A stretch of DNA of 64,000 nt from Chitinophagaceae bacterium (GCA_024707305.1 JANPZZ010000009.1:124001-188000); one strand, 5' to 3'. Shown: positions 1 through 9,993, counted from the first letter of the stretch. Notes: a model not told the origin generated them from the letters alone. Translations and numbers: made by a program.

Positions 1-1825
1 TTACGGTAACGTTTCTATTGCTATTGCTACCTACAGTGCCGGGTACGCTCATGTTTCCGCTGTCGTCAAAACCGCGCACGCGGATATTGCCGGTTCCAGC
101 AGCCGTCGGCGTCCAGGAAAAACTCCAGCTTGTAGTACCTGTTGCAACCTGCCAGGTATTACCACCATCAACTGACACTTCAATCCCGGCAATTACGCCG
201 CCCACATCCGTGGCAGTTCCGGTGATGGTAATTGGTATGTTGGCTTCTAATGCAGCGTTGTGAGCCGGAGACGTGATGACAGGCGCCGGAGCCGTTACGT
301 CCGTGGAAGCAGAAGCTGCAACCATTCCCGACATCAATGAACCGGGTTGCACACCCATGTCTGCAAAGAGATTGATAGTTGCCTGCTGCATAGCTGCACT
401 CGGTGCTGTACTTCCACGATCGTGCACATTGTCCAATCCCCATGCCCACTGCACAGTACCTGCGCCAAATACCAAGGCACCACTACTGTGACGGTACAAC
501 GATAACTTATGCGTTAACCCGTCAACGGTTGTACTCGATAGAATAATCCTTCCATTGGGATAAGAAGCCTGGTATTGCTCATAGTTCCACTCATAACCCA
601 GCGTACCAGTTGGCAGTGTTACAGTACCGTTTGCAGCTTGCGTTGCTACGTTTGTATTGCGCCAGAAGCGAAGATTACGATAAGCGCCCGGCACCTTTAT
701 CGCGCTTGTATTGAGCGTCCAGCTGATTTGTCCACTCAGTGCATTTTCGGGTTTGCAGGCGCCGCCATTGGGGTAGGCGCATCCATCACGCCATAAACCC
801 GTCCATTGCTGGTCGGGATCACATTTTCCTCCACAGGGAATTTCACCTAGTGTACCTTCTTTATAACAAACCAGCGTGCGGTTATTGTTTTCCCAACGCG
901 TTTTCCAATAAATTTCGTTACCGCTGAAAAATGCCAGATGCACACCCGCATCGCGTGCACTCTCTACACGCGCGCGTGCAGTTGCCGACCAGTATTCATC
1001 ATGTCCTACCGACAGAAATACTTTATGCATCGCAGGCGTGATGGCCGTCGTTCTACGCTCCATGTCCACGTCGGTCGTATAACTGACATGATAACCGTTT
1101 CGTTCCAGGAAACGGATCATGGGGTATTCCGCATTAAATAGCCAATCCTCCCCAGGTCCGCCGCCAGCACCACCCGCACGTGTAAGAAAAGGACGGTTGT
1201 AACTCACTTTTACCGCATGACCCGCAGGATAGGATGTCGCTCCCGAATAAAGACTATTACCCCCATAACCATTGTATGCCTGCCAGGTGGCATCCGATGT
1301 TTTAAAAAGAATAGGAGAATTGCCCGCATCATCGCGAACAATAAAAACGATATGACTGGAACCAGAGCTGCGAGTAAGTTTTGCAATATACACACCACTC
1401 ACCGCTGTTGAGGGAACGGCCCAGCTTGCAGACTCAGACCAGTTGTTGCAATCGACAAGTCCCGTGGATGTATTTGTAGATGGTTGAGGCTGTTTCACCC
1501 CGGTGAACGTACCAAGATTGGCCACTAAGCGCGCGCCATTCCCCTGATAATAACCCAAACGGTAAATACGAATTGTGTACGTACCTCCTCCTGTTACATC
1601 GATCTTAAAACGAACGGTGCTTCCTTTATTCACACTCATATCCGTGGCAAAGCCCTGGATATTTAAATCTCCATAGCCACTGATGTCCCATTCAGACTTT
1701 GGGGCACCGGAAAGGGCGTTCTCGGTTACAATTGGATTTTGGCTATAGACAGTAAACGATAACAGTATTGTTGTTGCTAACAACAACAAATAGCGGGTGG
1801 ATCGGGGAATAAAACTCCTGACCAT
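1..1825 (-). CDS. Secreted N,N-dimethylformamidase-beta-like protein with Ig-like repeat (3' end outside window)
   Basis: This is an open minus-strand frame of 608 codons running off the left edge. The ATG at 1825 opens a signal peptide (about residues 1-29, hydrophobic LLLLATTILLSFTV). It is followed by a beta-rich domain resembling the large-subunit fold of N,N-dimethylformamidase (motifs NGYHVSYTTDVDMERR, KVFLSVGHDEYWS, FFSGNEIYWKTRWE). The visible C-terminal part reads like an Ig-type module (APVITSPAHNAALEANIPI, EVSVDGGNTWQVATG), typical of large secreted Bacteroidota proteins. Hydrolytic activity on formamides is not implied, because this family is widespread and mostly uncharacterised. 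A type IX sorting domain may follow beyond the edge. Frame is continuous from 1825 to 2. The family assignment is from remembered motifs and is moderately sure. Confidence 0.75.
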   Translation of the reverse strand, partial: MVRSFIPRSTRYLLLLATTILLSFTVYSQNPIVTENALSGAPKSEWDISGYGDLNIQGFATDMSVNKGSTVRFKIDVTGGGTYTIRIYRLGYYQGNGARLVANLGTFTGVKQPQPSTNTSTGLVDCNNWSESASWAVPSTAVSGVYIAKLTRSSGSSHIVFIVRDDAGNSPILFKTSDATWQAYNGYGGNSLYSGATSYPAGHAVKVSYNRPFLTRAGGAGGGPGEDWLFNAEYPMIRFLERNGYHVSYTTDVDMERRTTAITPAMHKVFLSVGHDEYWSATARARVESARDAGVHLAFFSGNEIYWKTRWENNNRTLVCYKEGTLGEIPCGGKCDPDQQWTGLWRDGCAYPNGGACKPENALSGQISWTLNTSAIKVPGAYRNLRFWRNTNVATQAANGTVTLPTGTLGYEWNYEQYQASYPNGRIILSSTTVDGLTHKLSLYRHSSGALVFGAGTVQWAWGLDNVHDRGSTAPSAAMQQATINLFADMGVQPGSLMSGMVAASASTDVTAPAPVITSPAHNAALEANIPITITGTATDVGGVIAGIEVSVDGGNTWQVATGTTSWSFSWTPTAAGTGNIRVRGFDDSGNMSVPGTVGSNSNRNVTV

Positions 1826-1916
1826 ATGCGATACGGTGGTTTAATGGCGACAAAAAAAATCAGAGTGGTTCTTACCGGAGTTTTTTAAACGAGGATATTT
1901 ATTTATGGCGGTGCCG

Positions 1917-1924
1917 CAAAAATA
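1917..1924 (-). promoter_or_regulatory. Candidate Bacteroidota -7 box (TATTTTTG)
   Basis: The minus strand reads TATTTTTG, a full match to the Bacteroidota -7 consensus TAnnTTTG, about 90 nt upstream of the secreted protein start at 1825. No convincing -33 TTG at the usual spacing was seen. The rest of the 1826-2009 gap shows no gene. Confidence 0.4.
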
Positions 1925-2009
1925 ATAATATTTCCAGGATTCCCTATACCCCAATACACGTAGTACCCCATTTAGGGTATAAAACAGTGGATAACCATGT
2001 TGACAATTA

Positions 2010-3047
2010 TCAATTTATATCGAAAACTGACTGATCTACATCGTGTATGAAGCGAATTACGCCCTGCATAAATACTTCCTGGTCGTCCCACATAGCGAGG
2101 TGACTTCCATTGGGGCAATGCAGGTAGCGGCCTTTTTGAACCAGTTTACTTTGTTCTTCCATTGCCGCAGGATCCATGGTGTCGTGCGCAGCACCAATCA
2201 TCAGGGCAGGAATTCTGATTTCTTTGAGTCTCGATTTTATGTCCCAGGTTGCGAGCCTGCCTGCAATACCAAATTCCGATGGTCCCTGCATGAGCGTATA
2301 TACCTCGTTGTTGGCATGTTTTAAAGAGCGATTGAGCGCGTCGGGCCATTCTGCGAGGCGGCATACGTGTTGACTGTAATGGTGCTTCAGTAACAATTCC
2401 ATATACCGAGGATTTGCAAAATCACCCTTTGCTTCCAGTGCACGAACCTCAGCGACAACTTCTGCCGGCATTTTCTTAGCAAGCACTTCGTCTGCATATC
2501 GGCCATATTCCGGACAGCTTGCCATCATATTGGCCACCATCAGCGCTTTCATATTATGCTGGTACTTCAGCGTATATTCCATGCCCAGGATGCCACCCCA
2601 TGAATTGCCAAGTATGTAAAAATTCGTTGAATCAGCTCCGATTGCTTTACGCACCTGCTCCACTTCGTCTACAAAACGTTCAATCGTCCATAAGCTGCTG
2701 TCTGTGGGTTGATCGCTATAATAGGATCCCAACTGGTCGTATTCGTAGAATTCAAAACCTTCCTGCGGGAAAAAACTTTCAAAACATTCCATGTACTCAT
2801 GCGTCATTGCAGGGCCGCCATGAAGAAGTAAAATTTTTATTCGTGGATTATTCCCAAATCGTTTGGTCCAGACATTGAATTTCCCCAACGCGGTTTCGAT
2901 CGGGATCATTCTTACACCCGCCGTGCGCACTCCTGTTTCACCATAAGTAAAATACTCCCGCACAGAAATATCTTTCTGATTGCCGGAATCATTATTCTTA
3001 CAGGCAGTAAAAATGAGAACAAGTAACGCAGCAGTCAGGTAGCGCAT
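2010..3047 (-). CDS. Proline iminopeptidase-family alpha/beta hydrolase, lipoprotein
   Basis: This is a 345-aa alpha/beta hydrolase of the prolyl aminopeptidase type, which removes N-terminal proline from peptides. Residues 1-16 form a lipoprotein signal with Cys16 in LIFTAC, so it is probably membrane-anchored in the periplasm or outer membrane. The oxyanion motif HGGP is at 76-79, the DQLGS stretch at 104-108 and the nucleophile elbow GNSWGG at 147-152 with Ser149. The acid is probably Asp289 or Asp292 in AAHDTMDP, and the base His316 in GSHLAMW. It is transcribed divergently from the amidohydrolase at 3231. Length and motif order fit the TIGR01250-type family. The substrate could be another small peptide or ester. 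Confidence 0.82.
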   Translation of the reverse strand: MRYLTAALLVLIFTACKNNDSGNQKDISVREYFTYGETGVRTAGVRMIPIETALGKFNVWTKRFGNNPRIKILLLHGGPAMTHEYMECFESFFPQEGFEFYEYDQLGSYYSDQPTDSSLWTIERFVDEVEQVRKAIGADSTNFYILGNSWGGILGMEYTLKYQHNMKALMVANMMASCPEYGRYADEVLAKKMPAEVVAEVRALEAKGDFANPRYMELLLKHHYSQHVCRLAEWPDALNRSLKHANNEVYTLMQGPSEFGIAGRLATWDIKSRLKEIRIPALMIGAAHDTMDPAAMEEQSKLVQKGRYLHCPNGSHLAMWDDQEVFMQGVIRFIHDVDQSVFDIN

Positions 3048-3230
3048 GGTAGAGATTTTTGGTGTGAACAGTATAGATTGGGAAGATAAATAAAATTATG
3101 ACGGCAACAGCTTTTTGGAGCGGTGTGCGCCAGCGAAAGAAAGTGAAAATAATGATTTGTGGAATCAGGAATTTATCAGTTACTTGCTTTGATCGTCCGT
3201 TTTCAACAATCAACCAAAATTTTTATCTGC

Positions 3231-4856
3231 ATGAAAAAAACCGGATTATTTCTCCTTGCAATCATTTTCCTGGCAGCCTGCACGGGAAAAACCAAAGCTG
3301 ACCTGCTTATCATCAATGCGAAAATTTATACGGTAGACTCACTTTTTTCAACTGCAGAAGCAATGGCAGTGAAGGATGGAAAGATTCTTGCAACCGGAAC
3401 GCTGGCCGATCTGCAGCATATGTACGAAGCGAAAGAAACGGTTGAAGCAAATGGAAAATTTATTTATCCCGGTTTTATTGATGCACATGCACACTTTGTT
3501 GGATATGGACTTGACCTGCAATCAGCCGATCTCATTGGCACCGACAGTTGGGAAGAAGTGCTGGAACGATTGACAGCATTTGCTGCCACTCATCCTACAG
3601 GCTGGATTGAAGGACGCGGATGGGACCAGAACGACTGGCCCGTAAAAGAATTTCCTGATAATACAAAACTGAATGCCCTTTTCCCCGATCGACCTGTGAT
3701 GTTAAGACGGGTAGACGGTCATGCTGTAATCGCAAACGACGTTGCCATTAAAATGGCAGGCATTACTGCCGGTCAAAAAGTGACGGGTGGTGATGTTATT
3801 GTAAAGAACAACAAAGTTACTGGCGTATTGATCGATAAAGCGATTGATCTGGTAGCCCGTTTTATTCCTCCGGTTGATTCTGTTCAGTTCCGCCGGGCAA
3901 TTGCAGATGCACAGAAGAATTGTTATGCAATGGGTCTTACTACCATTACAGATTGTGGACTGAATTACACTGAAGTTGATGAATTGCTGGCGCTTGAAAA
4001 ATCAGGCGATCTCAAAATGCGCCTGTATGTAATGCTGCACGATTCACCGGAAAACCAGGATTATCTCGAGAAGAAAGGAATCATCAAAACAGATCGTATT
4101 CATGTAAGAAGTTTTAAAGTTTACGGCGATGGTGCACTTGGATCAAGAGGTGCCTGCCTGTTGCAGCCATATTCAGATCAGCCTGGCTATTCAGGCTTCC
4201 TGTTGAGCCAGCCTGAACATTTTGATTCGGTGGCTTCCTGGATTGCTGCACGTGATTTTCAAATGTGCACACATGCCATCGGCGATAGTGGAAACAGAAT
4301 GATCCTGAATGTTTATGATAAATATTTAAAAGGAAAAAATGATCGACGTTGGAGAGTGGAGCATGCACAAGTGGTGAATAAAAATGATTTTGATCTATTC
4401 GGAAAGAATAATGTGATTCCTTCTGTACAACCCACGCACGCAACATCAGATATGTACTGGGCGGAAGACAGACTGGGCGCCGAAAGAGTGAAAGGAGCAT
4501 ATGCATTTCAGCAATTGTTGCAACAAAATGGATGGCTGCCGCTGGGAACCGATTTTCCGGTGGAAGATATTTCGCCATTTAAAACATTCCTGGCGGCCGT
4601 TGCCCGTAAGGATGCTAAAGGCTGGCCCGAAGGGGGATACCTGATGGAAAATGCACTGACCCGGGAGCAAACCCTTCGGGGAATGACAATCTGGGCCGCA
4701 CGTTCCAGTTTTGAAGAAAAAGAGAAAGGAAGTCTGGAGGCCGGAAAACTGGCGGACTTTATCATTCTCGATAAAGACCTGATGACGGTTGACGCGCCAG
4801 ACATACTGAATATCAAGGTATTAAATACATATGTTGGAGGATCTAAGGTGCATTGA
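3231..4856 (+). CDS. Amidohydrolase family 3 (YtcJ-like) lipoprotein
   Basis: This 541-aa metal-dependent amidohydrolase belongs to the Amidohydro_3 group (YtcJ/ exoenzyme-regulatory type). I chose the ATG at 3231 because it opens a clean lipoprotein signal peptide with the lipidated Cys17 in LAACTGK, whereas the in-frame ATG at 3159 adds a non-signal extension. The metal-binding HxH lies at residues 86-88 in GFIDAHAHF. Later family motifs visible are GDGALGSRGA, CTHAIGDSGN and the C-terminal GTDFPVED. The substrate cannot be read from sequence; members hydrolyse assorted amides and ureides. It is divergent from the hydrolase at 2010-3047, and both products are lipoproteins, so a shared peptide/amide scavenging role is possible but is inference. 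Confidence 0.85.
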   Translation: MKKTGLFLLAIIFLAACTGKTKADLLIINAKIYTVDSLFSTAEAMAVKDGKILATGTLADLQHMYEAKETVEANGKFIYPGFIDAHAHFVGYGLDLQSADLIGTDSWEEVLERLTAFAATHPTGWIEGRGWDQNDWPVKEFPDNTKLNALFPDRPVMLRRVDGHAVIANDVAIKMAGITAGQKVTGGDVIVKNNKVTGVLIDKAIDLVARFIPPVDSVQFRRAIADAQKNCYAMGLTTITDCGLNYTEVDELLALEKSGDLKMRLYVMLHDSPENQDYLEKKGIIKTDRIHVRSFKVYGDGALGSRGACLLQPYSDQPGYSGFLLSQPEHFDSVASWIAARDFQMCTHAIGDSGNRMILNVYDKYLKGKNDRRWRVEHAQVVNKNDFDLFGKNNVIPSVQPTHATSDMYWAEDRLGAERVKGAYAFQQLLQQNGWLPLGTDFPVEDISPFKTFLAAVARKDAKGWPEGGYLMENALTREQTLRGMTIWAARSSFEEKEKGSLEAGKLADFIILDKDLMTVDAPDILNIKVLNTYVGGSKVH

Positions 4857-4950
4857 GATGATTTATTGTAGATGTAAAAACATGAATAAGATACGCGAAA
4901 TCGGGGACATCTTAACAATTGACAGCTTCCCCCCTCCCCTCAAACTTTAC

Positions 4951-4958
4951 TATTTTTG
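4951..4958 (+). promoter_or_regulatory. -7 box (TATTTTTG) only 4 nt from a start codon
   Basis: TATTTTTG matches TAnnTTTG and ends 4 nt before the ATG at 4963. If it is the -7 element, transcription would begin at or within a few bases of the ATG, giving a leaderless mRNA for the amidotransferase. No well-spaced -33 element is obvious. Confidence 0.4.
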
Positions 4959-4962
4959 CAGC

Positions 4963-5801
4963 ATGATTAGCAGCGACAACCGTACTACACGAATCGCAAT
5001 TCTGGACCTCTATGACGGGTATGCGAACGAAGGGATGAGATGTATTCATCAGATTATTGATGAATGGACTGAACAGGGCGACATAGACGTGGTTAAGGAG
5101 GTGTTTGATGTGCGGAAAAAAATGAACTTCCGGATACTTCATTTGACATATATATTTCCAGTGGTGGTCCCGGCGACCCACTTTCCAGCCGATATGAGGA
5201 CTGGGATATTGCCTGGTGCCGATGGTTGAATGAAATTATCCGGTGGAACAGCAATCCTTCTAACCAGCAGAAGAAACATGTTTTCTTTATCTGCCATTCC
5301 TTTCAGTTAGCCAGCCGCTACTTTAATGCAGGATTGGTTTGCAAACGCCGATCCACCGCGTTTGGTGTTTTCCCCGTTCATATGCTCGAAGCCGGAAAGA
5401 ATGAATCTGTTTTCGAAGGTCTGCATGATCCATTCTATTGCGTGGATAGCCGCGATTACCAGGTGATTCAACCTAATATAGATATGCTTCGCGACGCGGG
5501 TGGCCATGTGTTGTGTATCGAAAAATTGCGCGCCCATGTTCCTTATGAACGCGCCGTAATGGGAATCCGTTTCAATGAATTCATGATCGGTACGCAATTC
5601 CACCCTGAAGCAGATGCGATTGGTATGAGTATGTATCTGCGTCGTGAGGACAAACGCCAAACCATTATTGAAAACCACGGCGAGCAAAAGCTCAACAGTA
5701 TGCTCGAAAACCTGGACGATCCCGATAAAATTCGTTGGACCTACGCGCATATTCTTCCCAACTTCCTGAACCAGGCAGTTGGCGACTATTGCATGGCTTA
5801 A
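4963..5801 (+). CDS. Class I glutamine amidotransferase (GMP synthase-like), one frame break
   Basis: Corrected length is 279 aa. The N-terminal part reads from ATG 4963 to about 5122; the rest reads one frame back, including SSGGPGDPLSS, the nucleophile region FFICHSFQLA (corrected Cys111) and GTQFHPEAD (His214 and Glu216). This gives a complete Cys-His-Glu class I GATase set, although the usual G-C-x-G elbow is C-H-S here. The break lies in an A7 run at 5116-5122 and adding one A restores the frame (RKKNELPDTSFD). The enzyme would release ammonia from glutamine for a partner synthetase. The ATP-grasp-like gene at 5996 is the natural candidate, although a terminator hairpin separates them. 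The acceptor is unknown. Confidence 0.78.
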
Positions 5802-5833
5802 GAAATTCAAGTTGAATTTGGTATAAAATCATC

Positions 5834-5870
5834 AAACCTGTAAGGCTGGTGCCTTACAGGTTTTTTATTT
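5834..5870 (+). terminator. Intrinsic terminator after the amidotransferase
   Basis: A perfect 13-bp stem AAACCTGTAAGGC / GCCTTACAGGTTT with a TGGT loop is followed by a T-rich tract. It lies 33 nt after the amidotransferase stop. Confidence 0.85.
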
Positions 5871-5995
5871 AAATAAATATACCGGCAGGCCGCACAGGAA
5901 TTTACGTAAACTACTATAAGACTAATCGCATTGATTTTGTTTAAAAGCAGTATTTTTCAGTACGAATAACAAGATTCACACCTCAAACAGATGAA

Positions 5996-7192
5996 ATGGT
6001 TCCGGAAATCCGCCAACAGCATAATGTTGTTTTCAACAAGGAAAAATATGCAGAGTTTATTGAAAGTCTTCAGCAGGTTCATGCCGGAGCAATAGAGTTC
6101 AGGGTAGCTGAGACTGCAATTTTTATCCCGGCTTCTTTTCGTGATAAATTGCTGGATGCCTGCGAACACATTGTTGACGTAATTACAGCGCCCGGATTTC
6201 GTGAAAAAACAGATCGCGCTATACCAACGCATTTACGTGTTCCCGGTGAATCACCGCATACGCAATTCATTGCATTCGATTTTGGAATCTGCATCAATGA
6301 TGCCGGAGAATATGAACCACAATTGATCGAGATGCAGGGTTTCCCATCGCTATTTGCTTACCAGGTACTGCTCGATGATGTTTATCGTCGTCATTTTAAT
6401 GTGCCCGATAATTACAGCGCTTTTCTCGGAAACAATACACGTGAATCCTATCTCCTTGAATTGAAAAATATAATCCTGGGAAATCACGCGCCGGAAAATG
6501 TAATCCTGCTAGAAATACTTCCGCACGAACAAAAAACACGTATCGATTTTTATTGCACACAGGATTATACTGGAATAAAACCTGTGTGCATTACCGAACT
6601 CATTCTTGAAGGACGTGAGTTGTATTATTTGAATGATGGTGTTAAAACCCGTATCCATCGTATTTACAACCGTGTAATCTTCGACGACCTGTTTCAGCAA
6701 TCGCCCGAGATACAGGAAAAAGGTAAAGTGCTGTTTGAAGAGCTGGATGTGGAATGGTGCCCCCACCCTTCCTGGTTTTACCGCATCAGCAAATTCACGC
6801 TGCCACTGATACAACATCCGTATGTGCCAACTACCTATTTTCTCAATGAGATAAAGCAGTTGCCTGCAGATCTTGAGAACTATGTATTGAAACCATTGTT
6901 CTCATTTGCCGGGCAGGGTGTATTAATCGATGTTACTGCCAACGACATCGCCGCCGTGAAAGATCCGGAGAACTGGATACTACAGAGAAAAGTAAAATAT
7001 GCGGAAGTCATAGAAACGCCCGATGACCCTGCAAAAGCAGAGATCCGTATTTTTTATTTTTGGAAAGATGGTGAAGCCAGGCCCAAACCTTTCAATAATC
7101 TCGCACGCTTAAGTAAAGGAAAAATGATTGGCGTTCGTTACAACAAGGATAAAGAATGGGTAGGCGGAAGTTTATGTTATTTTGAAAAATAA
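5996..7192 (+). CDS. Conserved ATP-grasp-like protein of unknown function
   Basis: This 398-aa soluble protein has no signal peptide. I do not recognise a named family. The layout suggests an ATP-grasp ligase, possibly of the circularly permuted or glutathionylspermidine-synthetase-like type. An acidic substrate-side motif occurs near 105-115 (PQLIEMQGFPS), a lysine plus glycine-rich nucleotide loop near 295-312 (YVLKPLFSFAGQGVLI), and a basic/acidic metal-binding end (EIRIFYFW, RLSKGKMIGVRYNKD) close to the C-terminus. ATP-grasp proteins and class I amidotransferases co-occur in amide-bond-forming clusters, and a GATase lies immediately upstream on the same strand. A terminator hairpin and about 195 nt separate the two genes, so co-transcription is not certain. 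No third ligase gene is next to them. Confidence 0.6.
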   Translation: MVPEIRQQHNVVFNKEKYAEFIESLQQVHAGAIEFRVAETAIFIPASFRDKLLDACEHIVDVITAPGFREKTDRAIPTHLRVPGESPHTQFIAFDFGICINDAGEYEPQLIEMQGFPSLFAYQVLLDDVYRRHFNVPDNYSAFLGNNTRESYLLELKNIILGNHAPENVILLEILPHEQKTRIDFYCTQDYTGIKPVCITELILEGRELYYLNDGVKTRIHRIYNRVIFDDLFQQSPEIQEKGKVLFEELDVEWCPHPSWFYRISKFTLPLIQHPYVPTTYFLNEIKQLPADLENYVLKPLFSFAGQGVLIDVTANDIAAVKDPENWILQRKVKYAEVIETPDDPAKAEIRIFYFWKDGEARPKPFNNLARLSKGKMIGVRYNKDKEWVGGSLCYFEK

Positions 7193-7326
7193 TAACACAC
7201 TGAAAGCTGGTATGTGCATGCTAATTTCCTCCAATACATTGCATGGTGCTACCGCACATACCAACTGTAAAGTGCTGGCTGTTTTTGCACCCGGTCGTGA
7301 AAATTATGGAATATTCTAACCGATCA

Positions 7327-7360
7327 AAACAGTTTAAAGACCTTAGTCTTTAAACTGTTT
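7327..7360 (-). terminator. Intrinsic terminator embedded in the tex 3' end
   Basis: A perfect 15-bp inverted repeat (AAACAGTTTAAAGAC with a CTTA loop) includes the last codons and the stop of tex (Q-F-K-D-stop, ending at 7343). The hairpin therefore starts inside the coding sequence. The minus-strand exit is TTTTGATCGG, giving a short U tract. Confidence 0.7.
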
Positions 7361-9606
7361 CTTCAGTTCAGCGAGTTTCGCCTGGAAGGGATTCAATGCT
7401 TCTGGCTTGCGCGCCTGTTGTGGCTTACCTCCTGGCTTGCGATTATTTCCCCCTGTGGTTGTGAACCTTTATCTGCTTCGTCTTTTAATGAAAGTGCAAT
7501 TCTTTTACGTGCAGTATCAACTTCGAGTACCGTTGCCATTACTTTTTGTCCCAGCTTCACCACTTCATTTGGGTCAGCGACATAGCGATTGCTAAGATGC
7601 GATATGTGCACAAGACCATCCTGCTTCACGCCTACATCTACAAACGCACCAAAGTTGGTGATGTTGGTAACGATTCCTGGAATACGGATGCCGGGTTTAA
7701 GGTCTTCCATCGTGCTGATACCATCAGCAAAACGGAATTCTTCAATCGGCGAACGTGGATCACGTCCAGGTTTTTCCAGTTCTTTCAAAATATCTTCAAT
7801 AGTGAATTCACCTATTGTTTCACTTACAAATTCACGCGCTTTGATTTGCTTGCGCAGTTCAGACTGGCGAATCAAATCGGTGAGTGTACTGTTTACTTTT
7901 GCAGCCATTGCTTCCACCACATGATAACTTTCAGGGTGAACGGCTGAATTGTCTAATGGATTTTCTGCGTTGGGTACACGCAAAAGCCCGCACATTGTTC
8001 AAAAGCTTTAGGCCCCAGCATGGGAACTTTCTTCAGTTCTTCCCTGCTTTTAAAACCGCCATTCTTTGTACGGTACTCAACGATATTTTTCGCTACCGTT
8101 CCATTCAATCCCGAAACATAAGTGAGCAAATGTTTGCTGGCTGTATTCAAATCAACACCTACAAAGTTCACGCAGCTTTCCACCACCTGGTCGAGCGCAT
8201 CTTTTAATCGGTTTTGGTTTACGTCATGTTGGTATTGTCCCACACCGATACTCTTTGCATCAATCTTCACCAACTCACTCAGTGGATCCAGCAGTCGACG
8301 ACCAATGCTGATCGCACCACGAACAGTTACATCTTCATCAGGGAATTCTTCACGTGCCACTTCACTTGCTGAATAAATGGAAGCGCCGCTTTCATTTACC
8401 ATAAAAACAGAAACCGGTTTACCAAAATCAATTCCACGGGCCAGTTGTTCTGTTTCTTTACTGGCTGTACCATTTCCATAACCAATCGCTTCAATATTGT
8501 GACGGTTTACCAGTTCTTTCAAAGCTAATGTTGCACCCTGCCAGTCATTCTGTGGTGCATGTGGGAAGATGGTCCGGTATTCCAGGAATGTTCCATGTTC
8601 GTCGAGGCATACCACTTTACAACCCGTACGGAAACCAGGGTCGATTGCCATTACACGTTTATGACCAAGTGGTGATGCAAGCAAAAGCTGACGTAGGTTT
8701 TCAGCAAACACACGGATGGCTTCTTCGTCAGCTCTTGTTTTACTGGCAAGCCTGAATTCTGTTTCGATGGAAGGTTTCAGCAATCTGGAGAATGAATCTT
8801 CTATCGCCAGTCCTACCTGATGTGCAGCTTTATTCGAATGCGTAATGAATTTTCGTTTCAGTTCTTCTACTGCAGTTTCCTTTTCAACGGAAATATCCAT
8901 GATCAGGAATCCTTCTTTCTCGCCACGGCGAATAGCCAGGATACGATGTGATGGGCTATCGGCCAGTGGTTCACTGAACTCGAAGTAGTCGCGGTATTTC
9001 TGTGCATCCGGCTCTTCTTTTTTAGATGTGAGTGCGCGACTGCTGAGTTTTGCTTCTTCGGTAAAGAGTTTGCGAATGGTATTACGTGCGGTTTCATGTT
9101 CCGCAATCCATTCTGCGATGATATCGCGAGCGCCCTGCAACGCATCTGCTGCGTCTTTTACATTTTCCGTTACGAAAGTTGCTGCCAGTTCTTCCGGGTC
9201 CATTTCCTCCTGTGCAAAAAAGGCGCGTAGCCAGTGGCTCCAATCCTTTTTCAATGGCGATGGAAGCTTTTGTTTTACGCTTGGGTTTGAAGGGCAGATA
9301 AATATCCTCGAGTTCTGTTGCGTTCACACAATCTGTAATACGGGTCTTCAGCTCCGGCGTGAGTTTGCCGGCTTCTTCAATCGTCTTCAGGATTGTTTCC
9401 TTGCGTTTTTCCAGATCAGTAAAATATTTGATCTGGTCGATTACCTGGCCAATTACTACTTCGTCGAGGTTGCCGGTCGCTTCTTTCCGGTAGCGGGCAA
9501 TAAAGGGAATCGTACTTCCTTCGTTGTGTAATTCCGCGATGCTATTGATCTGCTTCAGAGACAGGGACAGTTCCCCTGCGATATGCTGTAGATATTTTAT
9601 CTCCAT
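7343..9606 (-). CDS. tex: Tex-family RNA-binding transcription accessory protein, three frame breaks
   Basis: Corrected length is 754 aa, normal for Tex. Tex is a cytosolic nucleic-acid-binding protein with an HtH N-terminus, a YqgF/RNase H-like core (MAIDPGFRTGCKVV), a helix-hairpin-helix region (ELKKVPMLGPKAFEQCAGF) and a C-terminal S1 domain (GIVTNITNFGAFVDVGVKQ). Three single-base breaks split it: an A6 run at 9216-9221 one too long (RLFAQEEM), an A4 at 7982-7985 one too short (GFLRVPNAE) and a C5 at 7449-7453 one too short (QGGNNRKPGG). Correcting all three gives a seamless family-length protein ending in KKQFKD. Three independent breaks in a conserved gene point to sequence error. Start 9606 is chosen over 9627 because MEIKYLQHIA matches the family N-terminus. 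Confidence 0.93.
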
Positions 9607-9629
9607 AGGTATTTTGTTGGGGGGCAAAT

Positions 9630-9993
9630 GTAAGAGAAGAAAAGAGAAAATGTGGCAATGTGGAAAATGAGGAAATGATAAACTGTGAAAATGCGGAAAT
9701 ACTGGCTTCCCGGGTAGAGTTTTGGATTGCTAGATTGACAACTTTCTACATTCTCACATTTCCCCATTTCTTCATTGTCCTCATTTCCTCTTTTTTTCCC
9801 ATTTCCCCATTTGGTCATTTCCAGATTTCCACATTTTCCTCATTTCTTCATTTCCTCATTTTCCCATTTCCCCATTTCCTCATTTCCCCCATTGTCATTT
9901 CCCCATTTCCTCATTGTCCTCATTTCCTCATTTCCTCATTTCCCCATTGTCCCCATTTCCACATTGTCACATTTCCACATTGTCACATTTGCC
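9630..9993. repeat. CATTTCC-type degenerate repeat array with inverted arms
   Basis: The stretch opens with a short GGAAATG/GGAAAATG arm (9640-9700), has a core near 9705-9740 (GGATTGCTAGATTG) and continues with about 250 bp of CATTTCC-type units (CCTCATTT, CCCCATTT, CCACATTT, CATTGTC). The two arms are reverse-complementary, so the block could fold into a long imperfect hairpin. It ends 3 nt from the stop codon of the adaptor gene (9994-9996). ORFs across it are low-complexity (FPHFLIS-type) and not credible. The same element type occurs at 16134-16802. Confidence 0.85.
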
